Positions 27,770-37,565 of a stretch of DNA of 64,000 nt are shown piece by piece (the first letter of the stretch is position 1; the number at the start of each line of letters is the position of its first letter). This DNA is from Halococcoides cellulosivorans (GTDB taxonomy: Archaea > Halobacteriota > Halobacteria > Halobacteriales > Haloarculaceae), in assembly GCF_003058365.1 (NCBI RefSeq), contig NZ_CP028858.1, positions 806,001 to 870,000 on the forward strand, read 5' to 3'. A program made the translations under genes and the position numbers. The notes beneath the pieces are model-generated. The model saw nothing but the letters and a program-made list of their open reading frames with translations. It had not been told where the DNA came from and did not search any database.

Positions 27770-29104
27770 TCACTCGAAGGCGTACAGGGAGTCCCCACTC
27801 GCGATGACGACCGAATCGTCGGTCACGACCGGGTGTCCGAGGTGGCCCGGCAACGACCACGGTCCGTACTGCTCGCCAGTCTCCCGGTCGAAAGCGTACA
27901 GACGGGCGTCATCCGGGTCGCGATCGCCGGGGTTGTACGGCACATTCTCCGGCCCCTGAGCGCCGACGAAGACACATCCGTTGCCGATGGCCGGTGCTGT
28001 CCAGTAGACGACGGGCGGATCTGGCGTGGCGGTCCACTGCTCCTCGCCACTCGCGAGGTCGTAAGCGCCGAACTGACCGCCGCAGAGCCCGGCATAGACG
28101 GTTCCGTCGTGGATCGCCGGTATGTAAGCATTCGGGAGTGGGGTTGAGTCCGGTATCCAACACCGTGCGGCGATCCGCCAGCGGCGCTCTCCCGTGTCGA
28201 CATCGACGCCAACAAGACCACGCGTCGTCACGGCCACCGCGACGCCATTTGCGACGGCAGGCCCCAACGTCCGTGTGTTCGTGTTCGTCAGATCCGTTTC
28301 CGGAAACGGGAACCGCCACTCGACAGTTCGGTCTTCCAGACTCAGCGCGACCAGTTCGGTGCCTTCGTCGAGCAGCATCCGGTCGCCAACGACGCGTGGC
28401 GGACCCCACCCGAAAGACCCGACATCCGGCCACTCCCACCAGCACGCCTCGCCATTCTCGGTCGCGTAACAGCGAACGAAGGCACGATGCCCGTCTGGAC
28501 TTCTATCCAGAATGTAGACCTGTTCATCCGTGACTGAGGGCGTCGATCCAACCGTTTTCGGCCTCTCCCTGTCGTGATAGTTGAAAAGGCTCGTACGGGC
28601 CTCCCAGACGGTCTTTCCAGTCGTCGGGTCGATACTGAGGAGTCGGGACTTCGAGGTCCCAGCGTACAGTCGCCCGTCGACGAGCACGGCCTCGGTCGTG
28701 ATCTCGTGGCCCGGCGTGACCTGCGCAGCGAGCTGTGTCCCATCCGCCGCGTCGATGGCCTCGACGCCTCGCTCGCCGGCCACGAAGACGACCCCACCAG
28801 CGGCCGACAGGTACCGATCGTCGCCACCCGAGCGCACTGTCGTGTCCCAGGCAGTCTCAACGTTGGGCCCTGGTCCCGTGACGCCGGCCGCCCGGCCCTG
28901 ATTGGTGACCGATCCGCGGAACGTGTCCCACCCGTCGAGAGCGCCGTCGCCCGGCAGGTCGATCGCCAGGGTGGTGGGCTCGTCCTCAGTCGTCGAGGTC
29001 GGCGTCGTCTCTCGGATCACCTGGCAGCCGGACAGGCCGGCGGTGATCGCAGCGAGCAGCGTTCGACGGCGCATCGACCCGACCGAGGGCGGCCCACTAC
29101 TCAT
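27770..29104 (-). CDS. PQQ-type beta-propeller lipoprotein, paralogue 2
   Basis: A 444-residue lipoprotein with the same layout as its neighbour: an n-region with RRR, lipobox LSGC, acidic Thr-rich linker and beta-propeller. Differences cluster in residues 172-330 and in a short loop near 405-415 (GPENVPYNPG versus GPLSPLPTPK), the likely ligand-facing blades. The 132 bases between the paralogues contain a hairpin (ATTCTCT 27693-27699, AGAGAAT 27707-27713) that could end this transcript or regulate the next gene. The two genes may be co-transcribed. Confidence 0.75.
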   Translation of the reverse strand: MSSGPPSVGSMRRRTLLAAITAGLSGCQVIRETTPTSTTEDEPTTLAIDLPGDGALDGWDTFRGSVTNQGRAAGVTGPGPNVETAWDTTVRSGGDDRYLSAAGGVVFVAGERGVEAIDAADGTQLAAQVTPGHEITTEAVLVDGRLYAGTSKSRLLSIDPTTGKTVWEARTSLFNYHDRERPKTVGSTPSVTDEQVYILDRSPDGHRAFVRCYATENGEACWWEWPDVGSFGWGPPRVVGDRMLLDEGTELVALSLEDRTVEWRFPFPETDLTNTNTRTLGPAVANGVAVAVTTRGLVGVDVDTGERRWRIAARCWIPDSTPLPNAYIPAIHDGTVYAGLCGGQFGAYDLASGEEQWTATPDPPVVYWTAPAIGNGCVFVGAQGPENVPYNPGDRDPDDARLYAFDRETGEQYGPWSLPGHLGHPVVTDDSVVIASGDSLYAFE

Positions 29105-29181
29105 GAGTTTGGGACTCCTCCGTGCTCGGCCACGTGCCGTCGGCGCGTCGACGACCCGGCGTCAGTCTGGCTTCCGACCGA

Positions 29182-32100
29182 CTATCGCCGCCGCGCCAGC
29201 AGCGCCGCCGCGGCGAGCACGGCGACCAGGGCGACCGCCCCACCGAATCCGGGCCCGCCAGTCGCCGTGGGCGTCGGGGTGGGGGTCTGTGTCGTCGCGG
29301 TCGGACTCGACGTCGCGACCTCCGTCGTGGTCTCGGTGGTCGGCGCTGCCGTCGTGGTCTCCTCGATTGGCGTCTGGACGGTCCCCGAACTGGTAGTTGT
29401 CGTCTCCTCATCGCCGATATCGATGGTCGATCCGAATGAGCCACTGCCCGCCGATTCCGCTGAGACGGTCGTGTTCAGCGACTCGTTGGCCGTCGCGACG
29501 GTGAGCGTGTACGTGCCGCTGTCGGCGAGCGTCGTCGACAGGTCGACCGACTCGTTCACACCGGCCGTCAGCGTCAGGTTCGTCGTCGCTTCGGTCGTCC
29601 CGTCGACGCGGAGTTCGAGCGTCGAACTCCAGTTTTGCGCGCCGAGATTCGTCACCGTACTCGTCGCCGTCACTGCGTCGCCCGCCGTCACGTCACCCGC
29701 CGCGATCGAGTCGACGCCGAAGTACCGGTCGCGCTGGGTGAGCGTGAGGTTTGCGGTCGTCGTCCCGTTCGCGGAGAGGTTCACGCTCGTCGTGTTCTCA
29801 TTGTAGGCCCGCGCCGTGGCGTCGACCGTCAGCGATCGCTCGGCAGGGACGCCGGTGAGCGTGTAGCTCCCGTTCGCGTCGGTCTCGGTCGAGAGATTCG
29901 TTCCCTCGACGGTGATCGTCGCGTTCTCGACGGTGGCGCCGTCGGTGTCGGTGACGGTCCCGGTGACGGTGCCGTCGAGCGGGTCGAGGCGTTCGGTGAC
30001 GGCGACGGTCTCGTTGGGCCCGACGTCGATCGTCCGGTTCGCGTCGACATAATCGGCGTTCGCGAACGCGAGCGTGTAGTTCGTCGCGCGACTCACCGGA
30101 TCGAAACTCCCGTTCGCGGCGGTGGTCTGGTTGACGGTCGTTCCGTTCGAGAGCGTGACCGTCGTGTTCGCGAGGGCGGCCCCGGTCCGGTTGCTCGTGA
30201 CCGTCCAGTCGACCGCACCCGGGAGCGGCACGAGTGCCTTGTCGATCGTGACGGTCTCGTTGGCCCCGACGGTGACCGACGACACTGTCGTCTCCTCGAA
30301 GTCCGGATGATCGACGGTCAGGTTGTACGCCCCCGCGGGCACGTCGAGACCGTACCCGCTCGCATCGTTGGTCGTCGAATTGACCACCGTCACGCCGTCG
30401 TACGCCGTCACGTTCGCGTTCGCGACCACGTCGCCTGTCACGTCGTCGGTGATCGTCCCCTCGATGCGTCCGGGGAGCGGATCGACCGTGATATCGGCCG
30501 TCGTGGTTGCGTTCTCGGTGACGGCGACGCCGGTCGTCTGGGTCGATTCGTAATCGGGGTGGTCGACACTGACGGTGTAGTCGTCTGCAGTCGGGACGTC
30601 GAGGCTGTACGCGCCGGTCGCGTTCGTCGATGTCGCATTCACCGCCGTCCCGTTCCAGGAGGCGGTGACCGTCGCGTTGTCGAGACCGCTTCCGGTCTCA
30701 GTCGCGGTGATCGTCCCGTCGATCTGGCCGGTATCCGCGGTCACGTTGACCGTCGCCATCTGGCTGTCGTTGCCCGTCTCGATACCGTGGGTGTACTCGC
30801 CCGCGACCACGCCGACCGGGACGGTCCAGTTCAGCCTGACGGTCGTCCTCTCTCCAGTCGCGAGCGTGACTGTCGTCGAGTTCCGGACCTGGCCGTCGAA
30901 CGTGTACGCGACGGTCTGGGTGCCGTTGGCCGACCCGTCGTTGGTGATCGTCGCGCTCGTTTCGATGCGGTCGGTCTGGCTCACCGACCCGTTCGCCGAG
31001 AGATTGCTCACCGTGAAGTTGGTCGTCGCCGATTCAGCGAACGCCGAGAACTGGCTGAAACTGCCGATGCCGGTCGTGTTCAGCGTCGTGCCGTCGAGGG
31101 TACTCGTCCCCGCGGTGGTCCACTGGCTGCCGTCGTACCGATAGAATGCGAGCGTGTCGTTCTGGACGCTCTGGAGTTCAGATTTGTTCTGCTCGACCTG
31201 GAGATCCATCGCGGGGCTTGACCCCGCCCGCGAGAGGTTGAGCGTCGGGCCCACGTCGGTCAGGTTACTCGGGTGATCGCCGGGATCGCTCCCCTCGCCG
31301 AGCGAGCTATTCTGCCCACTCGCCGACAGGGTCGTCCCCGTCGCGAGCGTCAGGTTCTCGACGGCGACTGCGTCGGCCGAGACATCGTCGAACACCACCG
31401 TCTCGTTGGCGAAGCTCGGCTGGGTGACGGTCACGTTGCTGACGGTCGCCTGGGTGCCGTTGCGCAGCGCTACCTCCTGGGTGGTGTTCGTGATCGTCAC
31501 GTTCTCGACTGTGACGTTCGTGCTCGGCCCCCAGCTCCCGTCGTCGACCTCGATGCCGAGCATGGCATCCTCGACTGTCAGGTTCGAGACTGTGAGGTTC
31601 GACCCGGCGGAGACGAACAGACCGTTTCTGACGAGCGTGGCCGATTCGACTGCAACGCCGTCAGTGTCAGACAGCCACAGCCCGACCAGCCGACTTCGAT
31701 TCACGTTCACGTTGCTGACCGAGACGTTCTCGGCGCTGCCCACGCTAATCGAGTAGTTCGAGTCGGTGACGGTCGTCCCGTCGATGGTGCTGTGATTGGC
31801 CTCGAAGGCCAGCAGGCCATAGTTGCTCTCTGTGATCGAGTTGCTGGCAAGTTCCACCTGGTCGTCGGTCACGAAGATCCCATCACTGCTGTTCGAGACG
31901 CTGTTGTTCGAGACGGTCTCGACCGTCGCCCCGAAGATCCCAGTCGAACTGTCGGAGACGTCGTTGTCGCGGATCGTATCGACGTACCCGTTCGAGGCCG
32001 AGATGCCCGACCCCGACTGCCCGGTGACCGTGTTCGCAGCGATCCGGTCGACGCTGGCCGTACTACTCCCCGAGAGGATGATCGCCGACTCGCCCGCTGT

Positions 32101-34758
32101 CACCGTGTTGTCGTCGATCGACTGGATCGACCCGGACTCCGCCGCGATCCCGTACACTGGCTCGGTGGTCGCGCCGATCGCGTTGCCGTCGATCGCGTCG
32201 GCATCGCCCTCGACGAGGATCCCGATGTCGGAGACGTGATCGATCGTATTCGAACTGATCGCGGTCGCGGCCATCGGCGAGGACTGTTCGATGCCGACGG
32301 TCGCGTTCTCGATCGTCGTGTTCTGGACGCGCGCTTCGGACTGGCGGTTCACGATCCCGGTGTGGACGCCGCCCCCGTCGATCCTGAGATCCCTGACGGT
32401 GCCGTTCTGGACGCCCGAGGGCACGAATATCCCGTAAGTCGTGTTCGAGGTGCTGTTCTGGAACTCGATCGGGGCCGACCCAGCGGCCATCTCCAGGGTC
32501 ACGGGCGTGCCCATGTAGTAGCCCGTGGTGATCGGATCGCCCGCGTTGTCGGGGCCGAGTGTCAGTGCCTCGGCATCACGCACGATCCGCGAACTGCTGT
32601 CGACCTGAATGGTGGTGTACGGCTCGACGAAATCGAGCACGCCCTGGAGTCCGTCCGTGTCGGGGTCTTGTGGGACGATCACCGGATCGGGGTGGATCCG
32701 CGTGGGTGTCGTCGCGGTCTGTCGGACCGTCCCGTTCGTGAAGTTGTGATCGACGCCGACCGTGCCGTAGAACCGGCTCCCGGGGTCGAAGGTGACGTTG
32801 ACCCGCTCGTCGGGCCCACCCGAGAGTGTGACGTCTTGACCGTTCGAGACCGGCTGGCCCTCGACGTAGAGCGTCCCGGACTCGTATGACGCCTCGGCGT
32901 CGATCGCGAGCGTTGCGTTGTACGTCTCGACGTTCGCGGTGCGGTACGTGAGTGTCTGATTCTCGCTCGGTCGCCCGTAATGGGCGGGTGCGTCCACCAG
33001 TTCGACCTCGACGGTTCGATTCGCCGTCGAGAGATCGAGGGTCGCGTTGGCCCCTGAACTGACGGTCGTCGAGGCAGTCTGGGCCGCCCACCCGAACGGA
33101 TCGATCGAGACGTTCACCTCACCGCTCGGGACGGCGAGTTCGTACGCGCCCGTCGCGTTCGTGGTCGTCGTGTACCCCGACGCGGCGGTGACGGTCGCGT
33201 TCGGCTCGGCCGTTCCGCCGACGGTGACAGTGCCGTCGATCGTCGCATCGCGCGACTCGACGGCAGCACTGGCGTTGATAATCCCCTCGCCGTAGCGGTT
33301 GTCATCCGCGTCCGGGCCGTCGGGATGCTCGGCGGTCGCCGAGAGCCGCTCGCGCACGCCCGCTTCGGAGATGGTCGGGTGTTCGGAGCGGATCAGTGCG
33401 GCGACGCCCGCGACGTGTGGCGCAGCCATGCTCGTTCCGTCGAGAGATTTGAATCCGCCCGATGCGTCGGCGCTGAGGACGCCGACGCCGGGCGCGGCGA
33501 CGTCTGGGGCGTAGTAGGTATCCGGCCAGTGAGCGCGCTGGTATCGGCCCCAGCGTGAACTGCTGTCGACGAGTTTTCCGTTCGAGAAACTGGCAACGTC
33601 GCGGTTGGCGTCGACGGCTCCGACCGAGAGCACGTCGTACACTGCGGCTGGATCGTTGACGGTGTCTTCACCGGTGTTACCCGTCGCGGCGACGACGACG
33701 ATGTCGGTCTGACGGGCGTTTTGCACCGGTTCGACGAATCGAGTGTCGTTCGACGTCCCGAGGCTCAACGATATCACGTCGGGCGTCGTCTCGTTGGTGA
33801 TCGCCCACTCCATCCCGGCGAGGATCGAGGCGAACGTGCCGCTGCCCTCGTCGTTGAGCACCTTCCCGTGCAGGAGCGTCGCGTTCGGGGCGACGCCGTA
33901 GTGGGCCCCGCTATCGGTGGTGTTGCCGACGACCGTGCCGCTGACGTGAGTCCCGTGGCCGTGCCCGTCGTTGGGGGTCGTGCCTGCCCGGGAGCCGTCG
34001 GCGTCGAACTCCGCCCAGTGTGTCGGCGCGAGTTCGGGATGGGCCGTCGTGTTGACGCCGCTATCGAGCACGGCGACCGTCGCCGACCCACCGCGCTGAT
34101 CGTACGTCTCCCAGACCTCCGAGGCGTTGATCATGTCGAGGCCGTACGTCCCATCTGCACCGTTCGACAGCGTCGCTGACGCCGTCGGACTCTCCGAGGG
34201 CGTCGCTCCGCCGACGGCCGGTCCCGTGTCGTGTCGGGCCGACGGGCCGGTGTCGGCCGACACCCCGCCAGCAGTCCGGGTCGACGACGCGGTGACGCGG
34301 ACGTTCTCGTGGAGGCGAGTGACGTGGGCGACACCAGCGAGGGCGTCGAGACTGACGCGGTCGGTGTCGACGCGGACGAGTTTCGCGTTCGCGATCCAGA
34401 AGTCTCGTTCGATGGTCACGCCATCGTGGGCCACGGCGAACTGATCGAACGCCGACTGTGTGTCCGCCGCGTGGGCTTTGAGCGCTGTCGTCGCCTGCCG
34501 ATCTCGTCTGAGATCGGCGTCCTGGAAGCGAACGACTAGTTCGACGGTGCCTGTTCGATCGATGTCGTCATCGATCGACGCGTCGGTGGCTCCGTCGTGG
34601 CTGTACTCGTCGGGGTCGAGGTCGTCGTCGGGTGGCTCTGGCAGTGGCGCGGTGGTCGATTGCTCGGCGGACGCGGAGCCTCCGCCCGCTCCAACGGGCG
34701 TGAGCGCCACGCTGCTTACCATCACGACGACGAACAGGAGTGCGATCGATCGGGTCAT
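29182..34758 (-). CDS. Subtilase-beta-helix-PGF-CTERM surface protein
   Basis: An 1858-residue exported mosaic. A Sec signal (residues 1-31) is followed by an inhibitor-like propeptide region, an S8 subtilisin domain with an intact triad (D232 in VLDSGVN, H271 in GHGTHVSG, S443 in GTSMAAPH), a carboxypeptidase-regulatory-like beta domain (about 510-580), a right-handed parallel beta-helix of NosD type (about 750-1120), a PGF-pre-PGF-like segment (about 1170-1240), several more carboxypeptidase-regulatory-like domains (about 1330-1640), a CARDB-like domain and a C-terminal PGF motif with hydrophobic helix and ARRR tail, the archaeosortase A sorting signal. It should be lipid-anchored outside the cell as an active protease. 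Confidence 0.88.
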   Translation of the reverse strand: MTRSIALLFVVVMVSSVALTPVGAGGGSASAEQSTTAPLPEPPDDDLDPDEYSHDGATDASIDDDIDRTGTVELVVRFQDADLRRDRQATTALKAHAADTQSAFDQFAVAHDGVTIERDFWIANAKLVRVDTDRVSLDALAGVAHVTRLHENVRVTASSTRTAGGVSADTGPSARHDTGPAVGGATPSESPTASATLSNGADGTYGLDMINASEVWETYDQRGGSATVAVLDSGVNTTAHPELAPTHWAEFDADGSRAGTTPNDGHGHGTHVSGTVVGNTTDSGAHYGVAPNATLLHGKVLNDEGSGTFASILAGMEWAITNETTPDVISLSLGTSNDTRFVEPVQNARQTDIVVVAATGNTGEDTVNDPAAVYDVLSVGAVDANRDVASFSNGKLVDSSSRWGRYQRAHWPDTYYAPDVAAPGVGVLSADASGGFKSLDGTSMAAPHVAGVAALIRSEHPTISEAGVRERLSATAEHPDGPDADDNRYGEGIINASAAVESRDATIDGTVTVGGTAEPNATVTAASGYTTTTNATGAYELAVPSGEVNVSIDPFGWAAQTASTTVSSGANATLDLSTANRTVEVELVDAPAHYGRPSENQTLTYRTANVETYNATLAIDAEASYESGTLYVEGQPVSNGQDVTLSGGPDERVNVTFDPGSRFYGTVGVDHNFTNGTVRQTATTPTRIHPDPVIVPQDPDTDGLQGVLDFVEPYTTIQVDSSSRIVRDAEALTLGPDNAGDPITTGYYMGTPVTLEMAAGSAPIEFQNSTSNTTYGIFVPSGVQNGTVRDLRIDGGGVHTGIVNRQSEARVQNTTIENATVGIEQSSPMAATAISSNTIDHVSDIGILVEGDADAIDGNAIGATTEPVYGIAAESGSIQSIDDNTVTAGESAIILSGSSTASVDRIAANTVTGQSGSGISASNGYVDTIRDNDVSDSSTGIFGATVETVSNNSVSNSSDGIFVTDDQVELASNSITESNYGLLAFEANHSTIDGTTVTDSNYSISVGSAENVSVSNVNVNRSRLVGLWLSDTDGVAVESATLVRNGLFVSAGSNLTVSNLTVEDAMLGIEVDDGSWGPSTNVTVENVTITNTTQEVALRNGTQATVSNVTVTQPSFANETVVFDDVSADAVAVENLTLATGTTLSASGQNSSLGEGSDPGDHPSNLTDVGPTLNLSRAGSSPAMDLQVEQNKSELQSVQNDTLAFYRYDGSQWTTAGTSTLDGTTLNTTGIGSFSQFSAFAESATTNFTVSNLSANGSVSQTDRIETSATITNDGSANGTQTVAYTFDGQVRNSTTVTLATGERTTVRLNWTVPVGVVAGEYTHGIETGNDSQMATVNVTADTGQIDGTITATETGSGLDNATVTASWNGTAVNATSTNATGAYSLDVPTADDYTVSVDHPDYESTQTTGVAVTENATTTADITVDPLPGRIEGTITDDVTGDVVANANVTAYDGVTVVNSTTNDASGYGLDVPAGAYNLTVDHPDFEETTVSSVTVGANETVTIDKALVPLPGAVDWTVTSNRTGAALANTTVTLSNGTTVNQTTAANGSFDPVSRATNYTLAFANADYVDANRTIDVGPNETVAVTERLDPLDGTVTGTVTDTDGATVENATITVEGTNLSTETDANGSYTLTGVPAERSLTVDATARAYNENTTSVNLSANGTTTANLTLTQRDRYFGVDSIAAGDVTAGDAVTATSTVTNLGAQNWSSTLELRVDGTTEATTNLTLTAGVNESVDLSTTLADSGTYTLTVATANESLNTTVSAESAGSGSFGSTIDIGDEETTTTSSGTVQTPIEETTTAAPTTETTTEVATSSPTATTQTPTPTPTATGGPGFGGAVALVAVLAAAALLARRR

Positions 34759-34944
34759 GGGTCGTGTCGGCGGTCACCACCGGTCCGATTCGAGGAGTGC
34801 GGATCTCCAATCGTGCGAGTGGGCGTCGATAACCGAGCCATCACCGCCGTACGTGTTGATTCTTTGGGCAGTTCGAGAACAAATGTCTGATACCGTTGCG
34901 ATCGATCCGCGACTCTGATCGGTGGGTGGTGGCCCTCGACGACG

Positions 34945-35244
34945 TCAGCGCGCTGTGACGGCCGTCAGAACCACCAGAGCGATGAACTGTAAGGTTCGCA
35001 TGGCGAGCACGGCGGCCTGGGCGGTGCCCGAATCGGCGTACAGCATTCCCATGCTGAAGAAAAAGTACAGTGCGATGACGTTCTCGACGGCCAGAACGAC
35101 CGCGAACGTGAGCAGTCCGAGCGTCATCGGTGACTGGAACTGCCGATAGTTTCGTCCCCAGATTACCGCCAGTGCGGCGAGCAAGAGGACGTTCAATCCC
35201 GAGAGCGCGGTCGCTGCCATCAGCCATGGTGTCATGCCGGCCAT
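34945..35244 (-). CDS. Small three-helix membrane protein
   Basis: A 99-residue protein with three predicted membrane segments (about 8-27, 40-63 and 76-97) and very few charged residues apart from a GRNYRQ loop. I do not know a function. It begins two bases after the stop of the winged-helix regulator upstream, so the pair is co-transcribed. Small membrane proteins next to ArsR-like regulators are a common haloarchaeal pairing, and the membrane protein may be the regulator's sensor or target. Confidence 0.65.
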   Translation of the reverse strand: MAGMTPWLMAATALSGLNVLLLAALAVIWGRNYRQFQSPMTLGLLTFAVVLAVENVIALYFFFSMGMLYADSGTAQAAVLAMRTLQFIALVVLTAVTAR

Positions 35245-35246
35245 CG

Positions 35247-35540
35247 TCAGTCACCTCCCTCGCCCAGCGAGACCTGGTCGGTAATGCCTTCGAAGGTATC
35301 TCGATGGGCGTCGAATCGATCGGTCAGGAAGTAGAGTTCGCCGTACTCCTCCCCGCCGGCCTCGACGACGTCGTGATCGACGAGCATGTCGAGGTGGTGG
35401 CGAGCGGTGTTGTAATCGACGTCGAGCGCGTCGGCGAGGCGATTCGCGTTGCGCGGTCGCTCGTCGAGAAGGCGGATGATCCGCGCGCGGTTCGGCCCGC
35501 CGCGGGTGCCTGCGAGGAGGTACCACAGCGCTTTCTCCAT
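35247..35540 (-). CDS. ArsR-like winged-helix transcriptional regulator
   Basis: A 97-residue DNA-binding protein. MEKALWYLLAGTRGGPNRARII is followed by a helix-turn-helix (NRLADALDVDYNTARHHLDML, recognition helix near residues 38-55) and a beta wing (VVEAGGEEYGELYFLT). The start at 35540 is chosen because a CTTTAGGG box lies 28 bases upstream; longer in-frame starts would run through this promoter. It leads a two-gene operon with a small membrane protein. The ligand is unknown. Confidence 0.8.
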   Translation of the reverse strand: MEKALWYLLAGTRGGPNRARIIRLLDERPRNANRLADALDVDYNTARHHLDMLVDHDVVEAGGEEYGELYFLTDRFDAHRDTFEGITDQVSLGEGGD

Positions 35541-35567
35541 CCTGTCGAACTGGAGTTCCCTGGGGAG

Positions 35568-35575
35568 CCCTAAAG
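35568..35575 (-). promoter_or_regulatory. TATA box for the winged-helix regulator
   Basis: CTTTAGGG on the minus strand ends 27 bases before the ATG at 35540, which fits a leaderless transcript. Confidence 0.5.
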
Positions 35576-35717
35576 GCTTCCCGGTGCGGGCAGCGGTCGT
35601 GGCCCGGGCCCGCCCGGTGTGATCGCCGGCCTGTGATGGGGCTAACACTGTCCGCGCTACGCCGTCCCCACTCAAAACTGTTGTTCGAACTCCGACCCAT
35701 ATCGGTTGGGACTCTCT

Positions 35718-36140
35718 CTAGAGTTCCCAGGTGGCCAGGGTTCGCGTTCCCTCGACGGTCTCGTAGATCACGTCGATCCGCTCGGGGTTGTCGACCGTCG
35801 TCGTGAACTCGTCGCCGTTCGTGATCGACTCGCCCGAATCGGTCCACGCGGTCCGCTCACCGTCGATGACGACGACCGTCCGATCGGCGTCGAGCGCGTC
35901 GCCACCGCGATGGGTGACGGTCGCCGTCCCGTCGGTCACGCTGATCGAGACGCTCGCGGCAGGGCCGACACTCGCGCCGCCAGTGGCCGACGACCCGCTG
36001 TCCATGCTGAACACGAAACTCCCGACGACTGCCGCGAAGACGACGCCGACGAGCAGCGCCACGACGAGCGCGACGCCCGCGACGGCGATCAGGACCTTCC
36101 CGGCGGTACTCCGATTCGACCAGCGGTCTCGTAATGCCAT
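35718..36140 (-). CDS. Pilin-like single-pass membrane protein
   Basis: A 140-residue protein with a short basic N-terminus, one long hydrophobic helix (residues 15-45) and a beta-rich exterior domain with VTHRGGDALDADRT (about 75-88), a pattern found in the C-terminal part of haloarchaeal pilin-like proteins. The canonical SPxxG processing motif is absent, so it may be a membrane-anchored relative rather than an assembled pilin. It is not in the pilus operon. No obvious partner gene. Confidence 0.6.
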   Translation of the reverse strand: MALRDRWSNRSTAGKVLIAVAGVALVVALLVGVVFAAVVGSFVFSMDSGSSATGGASVGPAASVSISVTDGTATVTHRGGDALDADRTVVVIDGERTAWTDSGESITNGDEFTTTVDNPERIDVIYETVEGTRTLATWEL

Positions 36141-36277
36141 GACGACGCCTCGAAGTCGGTCGATTGTCAGCGTATCGGTCCCCTGTCGGTGGCACCGTGT
36201 CGAAATCAGCCCAACAGGACGACCGTGTAGATCAGCGCCGAGCCGATCATGCATTGGCCGAGACTGTGGGGAGGGGA

Positions 36278-36625
36278 TCAGCGGTCGGCCGACCACTCGA
36301 TTCGATCGCCCGCCTCGACCGCACTCGCGGCCCCGGCGGGCAACTCGATCAGGGTGTCGGCCCGCGCACGACCGAATCCGATCATCGGGCGCAGGGTCGC
36401 GACTCGCTCGACGCGGCCCTCGACCAGCCAGAGGACGTCCAGCGCGGTGCCGACGAGCACCATGTGGATGAATCGCGGTGCGGCGCGATCGAACGGAAAG
36501 ACCAGCCCGTAGTCGTCGGGCACCGACCACCGGCCCATCAGCCCGATGGCCTGTCGCAGGCCCGAGTCGGCGACGGCGACGTCGGTCGCCAGGACGCTGT
36601 CGGTCTCGGCGTGACGGATGGACAC
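36278..36625 (-). CDS. DUF192 family protein
   Basis: A 115-residue beta-rich protein with the DUF192 pattern: an early [12 protein letters not shown] strand pair, [23 protein letters not shown] and a late [18 protein letters not shown] segment. Family members in bacteria carry a signal peptide; this one has none with the chosen GTG start at 36625, as in other haloarchaeal versions. Function unknown. Extending the frame upstream would run into the divergent endonuclease IV region. Confidence 0.75.
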   Translation of the reverse strand: MSIRHAETDSVLATDVAVADSGLRQAIGLMGRWSVPDDYGLVFPFDRAAPRFIHMVLVGTALDVLWLVEGRVERVATLRPMIGFGRARADTLIELPAGAASAVEAGDRIEWSADR

Positions 36626-36713
36626 GGTCGAACGCGCGGGCCGGATCACGAAAACCCTACCGGCGGATCGCCGCGGGCGGCAGGCCTTTGATCGGCCCGA
36701 CCCGAATCCGGCC

Positions 36714-37544
36714 ATGCGCATTGGAGCCCACACGTCGATCGCTGGCGGCGTCGACAACGCCGTCGACGAACAGCGCGAGTACGGCGGCAACTGCGGGCAG
36801 ATCTTCACCACCTCGCCACAGGTCTGGGCCGACCCCGAAATCGAGGCCGAGAACGCCGAGCGCTTTCGCTCGGAGTCCGCGACCCACGACGTCGGGCCCT
36901 GGGTGGTCCACGCCTCGTATCTCGTCAATCTCGCGACGCCCAAAGACGACCTCCGCGAGCGGTCGATCGACTCGCTGCAGGCCGACTGTGACGCCGCCGC
37001 GACGCTCGACATCGAGTTCGTGAACGTCCATCTCGGCGCCCACACCGGCGCGGGCGAGGCCCAGGGCCTTGAGAACGCCGCCAGTGCGATCGATGCCCTC
37101 GACGTGCCCGACGGCGTTCGCCTGTTGATCGAGACCGACGCCGGCAGCGGGACGAAACTCGGTGACGACTTCGCACAGCTCGGCACCGTTGTCGAGACGA
37201 CGACCACGGACGTCGGCGTCTGTCTGGACACGGCGCACGCGTTTGCGGCGGGCTACGACCTGAGCGACGCGAGCGCGGTCGACGAGGCCGTCGCGGCGTT
37301 CGACCGTGAGATCGGGCTCGACCGCCTGGAATGTCTCCACCTCAACGACTCCAAACACGACTGCGGGACGAACAAAGACGAACACGCTCACCTCGGAGAG
37401 GGGCTGATCGGTGAGGCGGGGATCGCGGCGGTTCTGACACACGAGGCCCTCCGCGACAAGCCGTTCGTCCTCGAAACGCCGACCGAAGACGGTCGCGGGT
37501 TCGAGTGGAACGTCGAGCGCGCTCACGAACTCGCGGAGGGGTAG
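36714..37544 (+). CDS. nfo: Endonuclease IV (AP endonuclease)
   Basis: Cuts DNA at abasic sites in base-excision repair. The 276-residue protein is a xylose-isomerase-like TIM barrel with the family's metal ligands in order: HTSIAGG at the N-terminus, [45 protein letters not shown] and HLNDSK. The length matches the family. The ATG at 36714 begins exactly at MRIGAHTS, the usual N-terminus. It is divergent from the DUF192 gene. Confidence 0.93.
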   Translation: MRIGAHTSIAGGVDNAVDEQREYGGNCGQIFTTSPQVWADPEIEAENAERFRSESATHDVGPWVVHASYLVNLATPKDDLRERSIDSLQADCDAAATLDIEFVNVHLGAHTGAGEAQGLENAASAIDALDVPDGVRLLIETDAGSGTKLGDDFAQLGTVVETTTTDVGVCLDTAHAFAAGYDLSDASAVDEAVAAFDREIGLDRLECLHLNDSKHDCGTNKDEHAHLGEGLIGEAGIAAVLTHEALRDKPFVLETPTEDGRGFEWNVERAHELAEG

Positions 37545-37565
37545 AACGACGGCGGTGTCGCGTCC

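Noticed and set aside
29635-31221. 528-codon open frame on the plus strand opposite the subtilase gene
   Set aside because: An antisense shadow, Arg/Asp/Val-rich and without domains, covered by the coherent minus-strand protein.
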